Origin: JBMNSK01 sp050945155
GTDB taxonomy: Bacteria > Actinomycetota > Coriobacteriia > Coriobacteriales > Eggerthellaceae
Assembly (NCBI GenBank): GCA_050945155.1
Contig: JBMNSK010000001.1
Span: forward strand, 22,552-86,551
Length of the DNA stretch: 64,000 bases
Direction: 5' to 3'
In this document: in pieces, positions 44,319 to 53,236 of the stretch
How the letters are laid out: each line of letters opens with the position of its first letter
Numbering within the stretch: position 1 is the stretch's first letter
Program-made: the position numbers and the translations under genes
Notes under the pieces: generated by a model
What the model was told of the DNA's origin: nothing
The model's database searches: none
What the model saw: only the letters and a program-made list of their open reading frames with translations

Positions 44319-46048
44319 CGACGTCCTAAGCTCAAGTCGCGCGCATACAAAGCTGCACCGAGCGCACCACAAAGCTGCGCATCCTTGCTGATGATAAGCT
44401 TTTCACCCAAAACTTCCTCGAGTGTTTTAACGAGGCCGTCGTTGCGCGAAACACCTCCGGTCATCATATAGGGACCGCGTCCTTTAACGCGACGCACAAG
44501 ACTATAGGTTTTCGCTGCAACCGACTTGTTAAGCCCGTGAACAATATCATCAACCGCTTTGTTTTGAGCAATCAAGGAAACTACCTCGGATTCGGCAAAG
44601 ACCGAACACGTGCTGGAAATTTTTATATCCTCGTCGTATTTCAATCCACGCTTACTCATAGCGGACAAGTCAAGTTGAAGAGTATGAGCCATCATTTCAA
44701 GAAAGCGTCCTGTACCCGCCGCACACTTGTCATTCATCGCAAAATTAAGGACCTTGCCGTCTTCGTCAATGAGAATAACCTTGCTGTCTTGTCCCCCAAT
44801 ATCAATGATGGTGCGCACTTGAGGATCAAGCGCCCGTGCTCCTCGCGCATGACAACTAATTTCTGTAACGTTACCCGAGCCCTGGCTAATGACTGACCGG
44901 CCATAGCCTGTTGCTACCATATTCGCAATATCATCGGGTGCAAGGTTTGCCTCGACAAGTGCCTGTTCAAGCGCCTTTTCAGCACTCACGCTTGCACCAT
45001 ACCCCGTTGCGATTATTGACCGTGCAAGGATGGCACCATCTGCGTCAACAATAACGACGTCCGTACTCGTTGATCCGCTATCTATGCCTGCGAAATAATT
45101 TTTCTTCATGCCGCTATCTTTCTCGTTATTGGTGTCCACCTGCGCCTTGAGATTTCCTGCTTGCGAACGCAAATCAAGACGGTCTTCCAACTCTTCTGCG
45201 AAAGCCTCCAGACGCGTGCGAAGCTGCCCAGCACTTTGGGTAGTGAAGTCAGACTCAATCTTTACCAACGGAGTAGATGAGACCTTCGTAAGTTCACTAT
45301 ATTCAAAGCTATAGAAGTCGCAGAACTTCACCGTGTGATAGATGATGCCCTGCAAGTCGGGGTCCTCAAGGAGTTTGCGCCGTGACGCCGTATTCATCAT
45401 ACGCATGCAAGGCATCTGACCCAAGAGTTCCTCAGCATACCAGTACATCAGACCATCAAAGTCCAGGTTCTCAGGAGGTGGCACCTCCCCCACACTGCGA
45501 TTATGCAAACAGGTACCATTACGCACCGGCAGGGGCATAAGCTTTTCGACTTCAGCAAAAAGCTCGTCGCCCATGCGCGCTCCCAAAACCGCAATATACG
45601 GACCTGTTTTCTTCTCGGGCTCCTTAAAGGCAGCGCGGAAGCGAGCCTCATCGAATTCGGTACCCATGTACCTTCCGTATGCCTGCGCAAACCGTTTCAG
45701 CTCTTCGCTAAAGGCCTCAACCATACAAGCGCGGTCACTATGCGGAATGTCTAAGGTATAGAGAAAGTCAAGCGGACCAAATGCCTCTAAAACATCCCCC
45801 ACACTTCGTATGGTGTCGCAGCAATTCGCAACAACGAGTTCGTGAAAGTCTCCGTTAAAAGAGCTTTCAACGAGTGCTTTTCCAAAGCCGCAGATATTGG
45901 GCCCAACGTACTGATCTGCCTCTTCCGTGTCTTCGGGCATAGTGTTTATGCAGGCGGCATCTCCGCCGTAAGCGCAGATAAGCTCAATGGGAGTGTATTT
46001 ACAGATATAGTGAGTCTTCACGTGTTCTTGCCAATCTTTATGCTTCAA
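44315..46048 (-). CDS. Fused 2-hydroxyacyl-CoA dehydratase-like subunit and ATP-dependent activase
   Basis: About 577 residues. Residues 1-290 resemble a HgdB/FldC-type dehydratase subunit with cluster-type Cys (AYGGDAACIN, PNICGFGKALVES, VVANCCDTIRSV). From residue 314 (MKKNYFAGIDSGSTSTDVVI) to the end it is a HgdC/BadF-type activase: ASKHA fold with the nucleotide loop GIDSGSTST, IDIGGQDSKVI, and the cluster Cys in NDKCAAGTGRF and SSTCSVFAESE. Normally these are separate proteins. The start is uncertain: I take the TTG at 46048, since the ATGs at 46099 and 46126 overlap the upstream gene by 62 and 89 bases. An ATG at 45109 could also produce free activase. Confidence 0.88.
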   Translation of the reverse strand: MKHKDWQEHVKTHYICKYTPIELICAYGGDAACINTMPEDTEEADQYVGPNICGFGKALVESSFNGDFHELVVANCCDTIRSVGDVLEAFGPLDFLYTLDIPHSDRACMVEAFSEELKRFAQAYGRYMGTEFDEARFRAAFKEPEKKTGPYIAVLGARMGDELFAEVEKLMPLPVRNGTCLHNRSVGEVPPPENLDFDGLMYWYAEELLGQMPCMRMMNTASRRKLLEDPDLQGIIYHTVKFCDFYSFEYSELTKVSSTPLVKIESDFTTQSAGQLRTRLEAFAEELEDRLDLRSQAGNLKAQVDTNNEKDSGMKKNYFAGIDSGSTSTDVVIVDADGAILARSIIATGYGASVSAEKALEQALVEANLAPDDIANMVATGYGRSVISQGSGNVTEISCHARGARALDPQVRTIIDIGGQDSKVILIDEDGKVLNFAMNDKCAAGTGRFLEMMAHTLQLDLSAMSKRGLKYDEDIKISSTCSVFAESEVVSLIAQNKAVDDIVHGLNKSVAAKTYSLVRRVKGRGPYMMTGGVSRNDGLVKTLEEVLGEKLIISKDAQLCGALGAALYARDLSLGRR

Positions 46049-47297
46049 GCATCTCGAGGAAGGCTTCGACACGGGTCTTTGTTTGGCCTTCCCCGCCATG
46101 ACTTCTGTCGCAGCCATCCCCGTCAAGAATGAGGAAAGGTAGCCCCGCTTCTTCGAATTTTTCTTTCGCCAGCTGAGCAGAACCGATGGTGTGTTTACAT
46201 CCCCAATGGTTAAACCATATTACCCCATCAGCACAAGCTTCCTTGGCGTTTTTGATTCCATGCTCAATGCGCCTTAAGACACTTCCGTTATAGCTGTTAT
46301 AAACCATACGACGCGCCATAGCTTCATAAGGTTTTTCGGGGTCAAAGTCTGCCGGAGCAGCCTGAGCAAGTTCAGACCCCACAATCTGAGCACGGTCATT
46401 AAATGAAAAAGTATCAATGAGTGCTTTGTTCCAGTGAGGAATGACATGCATCCAATAAATACGTTTTCCTCGCGTGGGTTCGGCCGTCTGAGCCTGCTCA
46501 AGGAGGAGTTTTACATATTTCTCTTCCTCTGACGTTCCGAGCAAAATATTATTTGCCGCCGCGCAATATAGAGGAGTTACCAAGTCTTGTGGGATATATT
46601 TATCAGCACGCATCAGCTGATAACGCTCATAGGCATCAAGGGTCCACTTCGTGCGTCTCAAACGACGCTTTAGGGCTTCTTCTTCGATCTTTTTCCCCGT
46701 ATGCTTTTCGAGAAACGCAGACATTTCCCGCAGCTGCTCGGCAACCATCGCAACACTGGTGTCGTCAGGTATCAAAGGAACATCAACCGCAAAGCTCGGA
46801 ACGTCAAAGAAATGGCTTAAATAGTCAAAGGTAAGTAAGTTCGCATCACAGGTAAGGTTCGTATAGGCGATACAGGTAGGTCGTGGCATCAAGCCGAGAC
46901 CTGCTGCTCCGATAAAGGTCTTGTGATAACTACACAGAGTCTCTGAGATACCCTCATCCTCGGTATAGTGAATACAGGGAAGCTCTGCTTGCGAACCCGA
47001 ATAGTACCCAGAAAAAGACTCGACATTATAGGTAACCAGTCCTACCTCCTGGAGCGGCTCCGTTGGGGTAAAAATGCTCACAATTGCAGAGTGCTCCGGA
47101 TCCTTCAGAGGCTTGAGCATCGTTGACATCATCATCGTCGCAAGATACTGATCACCTTTGAGGAGCTGTTTGTTGGGGGCTACTTTGAACTTCGTGTTCA
47201 TAAGGCCCCATCCGATTTTTAAATAAGTCTGGCCCCAAGCAGGACTCACTTTCGCAAGGCTGCCTAGGACCTGACCGTAGAGTTTAACTACATCCAT
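46038..47297 (-). CDS. 2-hydroxyacyl-CoA dehydratase family protein (HgdB-like subunit)
   Basis: 419 residues. Conserved Cys positions of the family: AELPCIHY, ETLCSYHKTF, NLTCDANLL, FNHWGCKHTIG and DGDGCDRSHGGEGQ, the last forming the C-terminal signature. Enzymes in this family dehydrate 2-hydroxyacyl-CoA, reduce benzoyl-CoA, or, in double-cubane proteins, reduce small molecules, all using ATP-driven electron injection from the activase. Its companion subunit and activase are fused in the next gene. The specific substrate is not visible. Confidence 0.9.
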   Translation of the reverse strand: MDVVKLYGQVLGSLAKVSPAWGQTYLKIGWGLMNTKFKVAPNKQLLKGDQYLATMMMSTMLKPLKDPEHSAIVSIFTPTEPLQEVGLVTYNVESFSGYYSGSQAELPCIHYTEDEGISETLCSYHKTFIGAAGLGLMPRPTCIAYTNLTCDANLLTFDYLSHFFDVPSFAVDVPLIPDDTSVAMVAEQLREMSAFLEKHTGKKIEEEALKRRLRRTKWTLDAYERYQLMRADKYIPQDLVTPLYCAAANNILLGTSEEEKYVKLLLEQAQTAEPTRGKRIYWMHVIPHWNKALIDTFSFNDRAQIVGSELAQAAPADFDPEKPYEAMARRMVYNSYNGSVLRRIEHGIKNAKEACADGVIWFNHWGCKHTIGSAQLAKEKFEEAGLPFLILDGDGCDRSHGGEGQTKTRVEAFLEMLEA

Positions 47298-47321
47298 ATG
47301 TCGTACCTAAGGAGTTAAACC

Positions 47322-48617
47322 TTAGTTATTATGCTTATTCCTTAATGCATCTTTCTGATCTTGGGGAAGATTTTTCGCCCATGCAGGAAGCGCATCAGAC
47401 GAAGCGCTGTCCTGTGCAGCAGGTGCAATGGTCTCAGTCGGCTGGTCAGCTGGTGGCGTAGTGGGAGTCTGTGATGCGCCCGCTCCAGCCTGGTTTTCAG
47501 GAACCGAGGTTTCAGGCTGTATAGATTCGTTTTGAGAAACAGGCTGCTGTGCTGCTTGCGGCTGCTGTGCTGCCTGATTCTGTGGCTGCTGCATTACCTG
47601 ATTCTGCGGATACTGCATCGGTTGAGCCTGCTGACCATACTGCTGCATAGGCTGTTGGTACATAGGTTGACCCTGTTGGTTTTGATAGTACTGTTGGTAG
47701 GCTTGCTGCTGATAAGCCGCATAGGTATTCGGTGGTACTGAAGCGAGCTCAAATGGCATGGGATCGTTCTTCCCTCTCCAGTGAGCAACATCAAACTGCC
47801 ATGTCCAATAACCAAGTGCACGCACGGTCAAAAGTTCAACAATAACGGCGAAAACGACGAGGAAATAAATTGCCGCAAGGAGCAGAATGACACCAACGAT
47901 ACCGAGACCAAGGCTTGCTCCCAATATATCGCCATTCATATACGTGCCTCCGGCAATATAGCCGCCACCTCCAAGAACAACCGCGAAAGCAAAGATGAAA
48001 ATCAAGAAGAAAATCACGACAAAAGCAATAGCACCAACAACCAAGCTGGTAAGAAGGTTCATGCCAAAAATCTTAAGAATGCCGGTTGAATCATATTTCA
48101 TCATGGACCAAATCTTGCCGATTTGGAATCCTGCACCGAGGTTGTCATAAATGGTAGAACGCATGCATCCAACCCAAGCGAAAACCATCAAGAAGAGGGA
48201 AAGAAGCATCGAAATTAGATAAAGAACAGCGGCAAAGGCTAAAGCCCCCGAAGATATGCCTACAGCAGCTGCCCCATGAGCGCCGGACAGGCTAGATGCG
48301 GAAAAGACGCCAGCACCGCTTATGGCATCTCCGATAAGCTGCACAATGAAAGGAATCAGGGAAAATACAAAGCTTATGACCAGGACGAAAAAGCCTCGAC
48401 GGTACAGTTTTCCGTCCTCGTTGCCGAATATATGTTTCGGCATGGAAGTGCGCATATTCCATGCGATTTCACGTGCCCAACCATAGGCGTATCCGGCGAC
48501 AACAATCACTCCGAAAATAGGGATGAATGCAACTAAAGCTAGAAGCATTGCTTTTTTAAACCATCCCTCGGAGTGAGTGACATCATTCCAGACGGTCTGG
48601 AAATATTTAATTTGCAT
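47322..48617 (-). CDS. DUF4013 membrane protein with Gln/Pro-rich tail
   Basis: 431 residues. Several hydrophobic helices in residues 20-270 (IPIFGVIVVAGYAYGWAREI, then repeated blocks of I, V, F and G), typical of DUF4013. From about 300 onward the chain becomes low-complexity: many Gln, Pro, Tyr and Ala (YQQQAYQQYYQNQQGQP, then PQNQAAQQPQ), ending in KNLPQDQKDALRNKHNN. The tail may be a disordered linker. Role unknown; last gene before the dehydratase subunit, 24 bases away, so co-transcribed. Confidence 0.82.
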   Translation of the reverse strand: MQIKYFQTVWNDVTHSEGWFKKAMLLALVAFIPIFGVIVVAGYAYGWAREIAWNMRTSMPKHIFGNEDGKLYRRGFFVLVISFVFSLIPFIVQLIGDAISGAGVFSASSLSGAHGAAAVGISSGALAFAAVLYLISMLLSLFLMVFAWVGCMRSTIYDNLGAGFQIGKIWSMMKYDSTGILKIFGMNLLTSLVVGAIAFVVIFFLIFIFAFAVVLGGGGYIAGGTYMNGDILGASLGLGIVGVILLLAAIYFLVVFAVIVELLTVRALGYWTWQFDVAHWRGKNDPMPFELASVPPNTYAAYQQQAYQQYYQNQQGQPMYQQPMQQYGQQAQPMQYPQNQVMQQPQNQAAQQPQAAQQPVSQNESIQPETSVPENQAGAGASQTPTTPPADQPTETIAPAAQDSASSDALPAWAKNLPQDQKDALRNKHNN

Positions 48618-48753
48618 AACGAGTCCGTTCTTCCCAAAACACTACAATGACGTATGTATTGTAACGCCTCTGAAGTTTTAGTTCTAAAATCTAGACATGT
48701 GTAATTGATTTTTTACTATTTTCCAAAATCACATACACAAACCGAGGTTTCAC

Positions 48754-48759
48754 TATAAT
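48754..48759 (+). promoter_or_regulatory. -10 box for the cation/proton antiporter gene
   Basis: TATAAT 32 bases before the ATG, whose ribosome binding site is GGGGGA. Confidence 0.4.
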
Positions 48760-48791
48760 GAAGCGAGCAAGACGGTTTTAGGGGGATAAGC

Positions 48792-50003
48792 ATGACAGCA
48801 AATTTAATTTCACTTGCGGTCATAATGATTATCGCAACCCTATCTCCTATGCTTGCAGAGGTTATTCCCGGCAAGGTAATCCCAGAGACAGTCTTTTTGC
48901 TCCTTGGCGGAGCAATTCTTGGACCGCATCTCGTAGGAATTATCAATGCAAATGAGGCAGTCGATTTGCTGTCCGATCTTGGTATGGGTTTTCTCTTCCT
49001 ACTCGCTGGATATGAGATAGACCCTAAAATACTGTTAGGTAAGCAAGGAAGACGCGGATTGAGAACTTGGCTTTTTTCTTTTGTGCTTGCAATTGGCGTA
49101 CTCTATCTTGCTCTGTTTTTCCTACCTGAAATAAGCTCTGGTCCCTTTCCTTTCGCGCTTGCGCTAGTTCTTACCACTACAGCCCTTGGAGCACTCATCC
49201 CAATCATGAAAGAGCGTGGCATTGAAAAGACCCGAGTCGGAACGAGCGTCTTGGCCTATGGAACCTGGGGTGAACTCGGTCCAGTTCTTGCTATGGCCGT
49301 GCTTCTCTCTACCCGCTCGCGGTGGGAAACCGCCCTCGTTCTGCTTGCTTTTGTTGCGTTCTGTGTTATCTGCGCAGCCATCCCTCTCAGGGCTAAACGT
49401 GTCGGCGATAGAATCTACCGCTATTTCCGCGACCATGCATTCAACACTTCTCAAAGCTTCGTCCGCTGGGTAGTCATGCTGCTCATTATTCTGTTAGCAG
49501 CTGCTTCGTTTTTCCACCTCGACATCGTACTTGGTGCCTTCGCGGCAGGCTTTATTCTGCGATTTATCCTACCCAGAGGAAACAGTATTCTTGAAGAAAA
49601 ACTCGAGGCTATAGGCTATGGATTTTTAATTCCAGTGTTCTTTGTCATTTCAGGAGCAGATATTGACTTAAGCGCTATCGCGGCCTCGCCGCTCTTGCTT
49701 ATCATACTCATCATCATGCTTATTGTGATTCGTATGGGACCAATCTATATCGTTTTGCACCATGACAATACCGTGCCGGGCCTTTCCAACCGCAACAAGG
49801 CCTCCATTGCGTTTTACTGCACAACCGCTCTTCCACTCATCGTAGCCATCACCTCTGTTGCTGTGAATGCGGGAACCATGGATTCAGAAATTGCTTCGGT
49901 TTTAATTTCTGCCGGTGCAGTCACTATGTTTCTCATGCCACTGCTGGGAAAGATTTTTTATGAACCGGAAGAAGAAAGGTCTGACCGTCCAAGCCTTAGC
50001 TAG
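48792..50003 (+). CDS. Cation:proton antiporter (CPA2, KefB/NapA-like)
   Basis: 403 residues with 12-13 predicted helices and no cytosolic TrkA domain. Membrane-core motifs: LLLGGAILGPHLVG in helix 2, LGMGFLFLLAGYEID in helix 3-4 and LTTTALGALIPIMKERG, with a run GAFAAGFILRFIL later. Probably exchanges K+ or Na+ for H+. The product ends within 75 bases of the convergent flippase gene. Confidence 0.92.
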   Translation: MTANLISLAVIMIIATLSPMLAEVIPGKVIPETVFLLLGGAILGPHLVGIINANEAVDLLSDLGMGFLFLLAGYEIDPKILLGKQGRRGLRTWLFSFVLAIGVLYLALFFLPEISSGPFPFALALVLTTTALGALIPIMKERGIEKTRVGTSVLAYGTWGELGPVLAMAVLLSTRSRWETALVLLAFVAFCVICAAIPLRAKRVGDRIYRYFRDHAFNTSQSFVRWVVMLLIILLAAASFFHLDIVLGAFAAGFILRFILPRGNSILEEKLEAIGYGFLIPVFFVISGADIDLSAIAASPLLLIILIIMLIVIRMGPIYIVLHHDNTVPGLSNRNKASIAFYCTTALPLIVAITSVAVNAGTMDSEIASVLISAGAVTMFLMPLLGKIFYEPEEERSDRPSLS

Positions 50004-50076
50004 TGTAGCCTCGGCCATTCTTTAAGAAAAGCGAGCGCGTATAGGTTCATGCCAGAACCCGTATGGTGGGGCGTGC

Positions 50077-52188
50077 TTACTGCCTTCTTCTTTTTTCCTG
50101 AGGAGAATATCCATGCTGTCCACCACGAGACTGGCCATTGCCTCGCCGCGGCATGTTTTCCTGACCGGGTCCTTCATCCCGCCTAGGACGGGGACGGTTC
50201 GCATTTGCATGACGTACCTGGTTCGGATTTGGACGTTGCGAGGGAGCTGGTCTTTGTGGGCCTTGGCCAGATTGAGGTGGTCTATCCGGCCTGGGCCTTC
50301 TGGTGGCTTGCGCGCTACGCCTTGCGGTATCTTGACTACCCGTGCGCGGTGCGCCAGTTCTATTCGTTTTCGCATGGGCGCCCGCATGTGCAGACTGATT
50401 GCCCCGTTTTCGTGCTATGAAGTTTGCAGCTCGGTCTAGGCCTAAAGCATGGTTTCCGCCCTCAGGGTTATGACGGTGTTCCCGTCTATAACCAGGAGGT
50501 TCATAGGCCGGCGATGATCCGCGGTGTGCCGCTTGCCTTTCCTGGCGCGTATCTTCCCACTCATCCGAAAGATCGTCGAAGGGGTCTTCCTCGTCAATCG
50601 TTTGAGTTTCTTGCATACGATCCCATTCCCGCTGCGACCGCGTGTAATTAGCCGGGCTTGCATCATAGTCCTGGTCTTCTTGTACACGTCTTGCGCGTGC
50701 TGCGGCACGCTTGCGTTCTGCCTCCTGAACCATTTCCTCATACTCGGCATCTTCGCGTTCCTGAGTTGCGCGGAACCGTTCCTTATGCTCATTAACAGGT
50801 GCTTGGGCCTCTTTATGGAAGAAGTCAAGACGAATGCTGATGTACTCAGAAACAAGCAAGACAAAGAGCAAAGACATGGTGATGAGATAACCCGTAATTG
50901 CTCCTGGAAGCCCCGTAAAGTTAATGAGCAGCATCGGAATCAGGATGGAAAAGCCGAAGGTGATGAGGTAGAGCTTTGTCACCGCACCCTGCCTGCGCAA
51001 CACCGTAATAGCCTGGTAGAGGAAGTCAATGGCTGCCGTAACACCACCGGCAACAAGCATGACGTAACTCAAGCTTCTAAATTGTTCAAAGTCAACGCCA
51101 TAGAGGAAGCTTAAGATTGGAATACCAATCCATGCCATGATAAGGATATTAAAGAGCGTAATGACAATGATGATGCCAATCATAGCTACGATTGCAAGGT
51201 CAAAACGCTTCCGCTTCTCGGGATCAACCCATAGATTTGTCAGACGCACAATAAGCGGCTTATAGATAAGCCCCACCGTCATCAAAATAGCCTGTGCCGG
51301 GAAATAGAGCGCGTTGAAGTAGAGCTGGTTATCGTAGCTTAAAACACCTTCCATTACGAACTTCGGCATATTGTCGATGAAGTTGTAAAGGAAAAGCGCG
51401 ATAAACAGAGGAAAGCACTGTTTGAAAAGGTCCTGAACCCCTGCTACCGTCCAACGACGCGACTTTGGGGTTTCCATATACGCAAGTGGGAAGGTAAGCA
51501 CCACAAAGGAGATGACTGCGGTCACCGCCATGGCAACCGAGGACAGACCAACGTCTTTGCTGATGAGCAAAAAGATGGTAAAGATGACCACTGCCGCAAC
51601 AGAGCGTACAGCCTGGGAAATACCAGCCAGGTACATCTTGTCTACCTGCTGAAGTCGGCCCTCGTAAACATCAGCAAGAGCATCGACCATCCTATAGAGG
51701 TAGACACCAATGCTGATAAGAAACATCTGACCTTCGTACTGACGAATATTGCAGTAGATAAGGCCAATAAGAATCATCGCCAAGCAGGTGATGACACGGT
51801 TGATTTGATATTCGGAGAACGAGTGCTTTTCGCTTAGGTCAGAGGCTTGAAATGTTCGCACACCGTAGTTACCAACATACATAAGCAAGGTGCCGGTAAC
51901 AAACGCAAGGGAGAACATACCTGCAAGCTCAGTGCCTGAAAGCTGGGTTACAACGATGGATAAGATGGGAAAGACAAGACCCCAAGTGCCAAAACCTATG
52001 GTGCTAAATATGAAGTCACGGGATGTCTTATGCGGCTCATAAATGGCCTCTTGCTCTGCAAGCGTGCCTTCTGAAGCGGCGCCGAGAAGACGACCCCACC
52101 ACTGGTTCACAACGCGGACAAGCGGATTACGCTTGCCGCGAGGCTTATCCATTCGTGATTTTAAACTGCTTTTATGTTTCCTTCGCAT
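50077..52188 (-). CDS. Polysaccharide flippase-like membrane protein with a long disordered tail
   Basis: 703 residues. Residues 45-490 carry about 12-14 hydrophobic helices of the MOP/Wzx type (GTWGLVFPILSIVVTQL, FLYNFIDNMPKFVMEGVLS, MSLLFVLLVSEYISIRL). The last ~210 residues are hydrophilic, Arg-, Gln- and Pro-rich and repetitive (ARARRVQEDQD, then PRRGNGQSRGG), encoded by visibly GC-richer DNA. Such tails could bind nucleic acid or polymer. Could flip a lipid-linked oligosaccharide. The start is the ATG at 52188; the next ATG (residue 13) lacks a ribosome binding site. Confidence 0.85.
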   Translation of the reverse strand: MRRKHKSSLKSRMDKPRGKRNPLVRVVNQWWGRLLGAASEGTLAEQEAIYEPHKTSRDFIFSTIGFGTWGLVFPILSIVVTQLSGTELAGMFSLAFVTGTLLMYVGNYGVRTFQASDLSEKHSFSEYQINRVITCLAMILIGLIYCNIRQYEGQMFLISIGVYLYRMVDALADVYEGRLQQVDKMYLAGISQAVRSVAAVVIFTIFLLISKDVGLSSVAMAVTAVISFVVLTFPLAYMETPKSRRWTVAGVQDLFKQCFPLFIALFLYNFIDNMPKFVMEGVLSYDNQLYFNALYFPAQAILMTVGLIYKPLIVRLTNLWVDPEKRKRFDLAIVAMIGIIIVITLFNILIMAWIGIPILSFLYGVDFEQFRSLSYVMLVAGGVTAAIDFLYQAITVLRRQGAVTKLYLITFGFSILIPMLLINFTGLPGAITGYLITMSLLFVLLVSEYISIRLDFFHKEAQAPVNEHKERFRATQEREDAEYEEMVQEAERKRAAARARRVQEDQDYDASPANYTRSQREWDRMQETQTIDEEDPFDDLSDEWEDTRQERQAAHRGSSPAYEPPGYRREHRHNPEGGNHALGLDRAANFIARKRGNQSAHAGAHAKTNRTGAPRTGSQDTARRSAQATRRPRPDRPPQSGQGPQRPAPSQRPNPNQVRHANANRPRPRRDEGPGQENMPRRGNGQSRGGQHGYSPQEKRRRQ

Positions 52189-52387
52189 GAAGCTAGAAAA
52201 CCTCTTTCTTGCACACCAGTTCTTTAATCATTCTGCCTTATTGACGTGCCCATATCAAACATAGCGATTATACAAGCCAGAATCTCATTTTTATTAATTT
52301 TCGGCCTGCTCCCCATAGCATAGCCATTGAGATTGCATACCAAAACCATAAGAGAAATAAGAAAAGAAAGAGCACAAAAATGAAGGA

Positions 52388-52396
52388 TGTTATAAT
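52388..52396 (+). promoter_or_regulatory. Extended -10 promoter of murI
   Basis: TGT followed by TATAAT, 53 bases before the ATG. The 260-base divergent gap 52189-52449 holds no gene. Confidence 0.5.
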
Positions 52397-52449
52397 TCTG
52401 AGAACTTACAAAAGGAATCACCTGCTCAAAAACCAGTGAAAAGTACCAC

Positions 52450-53226
52450 ATGACCAAAACCTATAAAGGATATATCGGCGTATTTGACTCAGGCGTTGGG
52501 GGTATCAGCGTCTTACGAGAAGCTACAGCTCTCCTTCCCCATGAAAACTTTTATTATTACGGCGATTCTGCCCATGCTCCCTACGGAGAAAAATCGAGCG
52601 AAGAGGTTTTGAGCCTGATCAGCGATGCAGTTGAACAGGCCCTCGATAAGGGTATCAAAGCGGCAATTATTGCTTGCAATACCGCAACAAGCGTAGCAGT
52701 AAGCATTCTCAGGGAGACATATCCGGATATTCCTTTCATAGGTATTGAACCCGCTGTCAAACCAGCCGCTCTCTCTATTAAAAACGGGAAAATCCTCGTG
52801 ATGGCTACACCTCGTACCTTAGAAGAAAACAAATTTCATGAGCTTGCTAGGCGTTTTGAGTCTGATGCAGAAATTATCCCTCTGCCCTGTCCGGGCCTGG
52901 CAGCGCGCATAGAGAAGGGAAACCTTGAAAGCTCAGAGGTCTATAGCCTCATTGAAAGTTTTGTCGGCGCCTACAAAGGTAAAGTCGATGGCGTGGTGCT
53001 TGGATGCACGCACTACCCATTCATAAAAAAGCAGATTCAAACGGTTCTCGGAGATATCCCCTTTTTCGACGGAGGCGCAGGAACTGCTCGAGAACTGAAG
53101 CACCAGCTAGAAGAGAGAGGCCTACTCTCGCAAAGCTCAGCGAAAGGTGCGGTCTGCTTTGACTCAAGCAACAATACACCGGGAGAACTTGCCCTCTACC
53201 GCCGTTTTTATGAGATGCCTCTTTAG
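52450..53226 (+). CDS. murI: Glutamate racemase
   Basis: Makes D-glutamate for peptidoglycan. 258 residues. GVFDSGVGGISVLREA at the N-terminus; catalytic Cys motifs ACNTATSVA and GCTHYPFIK; GDSAHAPYGEK. No clear ribosome binding site precedes the ATG. Nearly contiguous (10 bases) with the convergent MFS gene. Confidence 0.95.
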   Translation: MTKTYKGYIGVFDSGVGGISVLREATALLPHENFYYYGDSAHAPYGEKSSEEVLSLISDAVEQALDKGIKAAIIACNTATSVAVSILRETYPDIPFIGIEPAVKPAALSIKNGKILVMATPRTLEENKFHELARRFESDAEIIPLPCPGLAARIEKGNLESSEVYSLIESFVGAYKGKVDGVVLGCTHYPFIKKQIQTVLGDIPFFDGGAGTARELKHQLEERGLLSQSSAKGAVCFDSSNNTPGELALYRRFYEMPL

Positions 53227-53236
53227 TGCTCGGTTC

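Noticed and set aside
50113..51114. Several plus-strand open frames opposite the flippase gene
   Set aside because: Shadows of the flippase coding sequence; low-complexity GC-rich DNA opens frames on the other strand.
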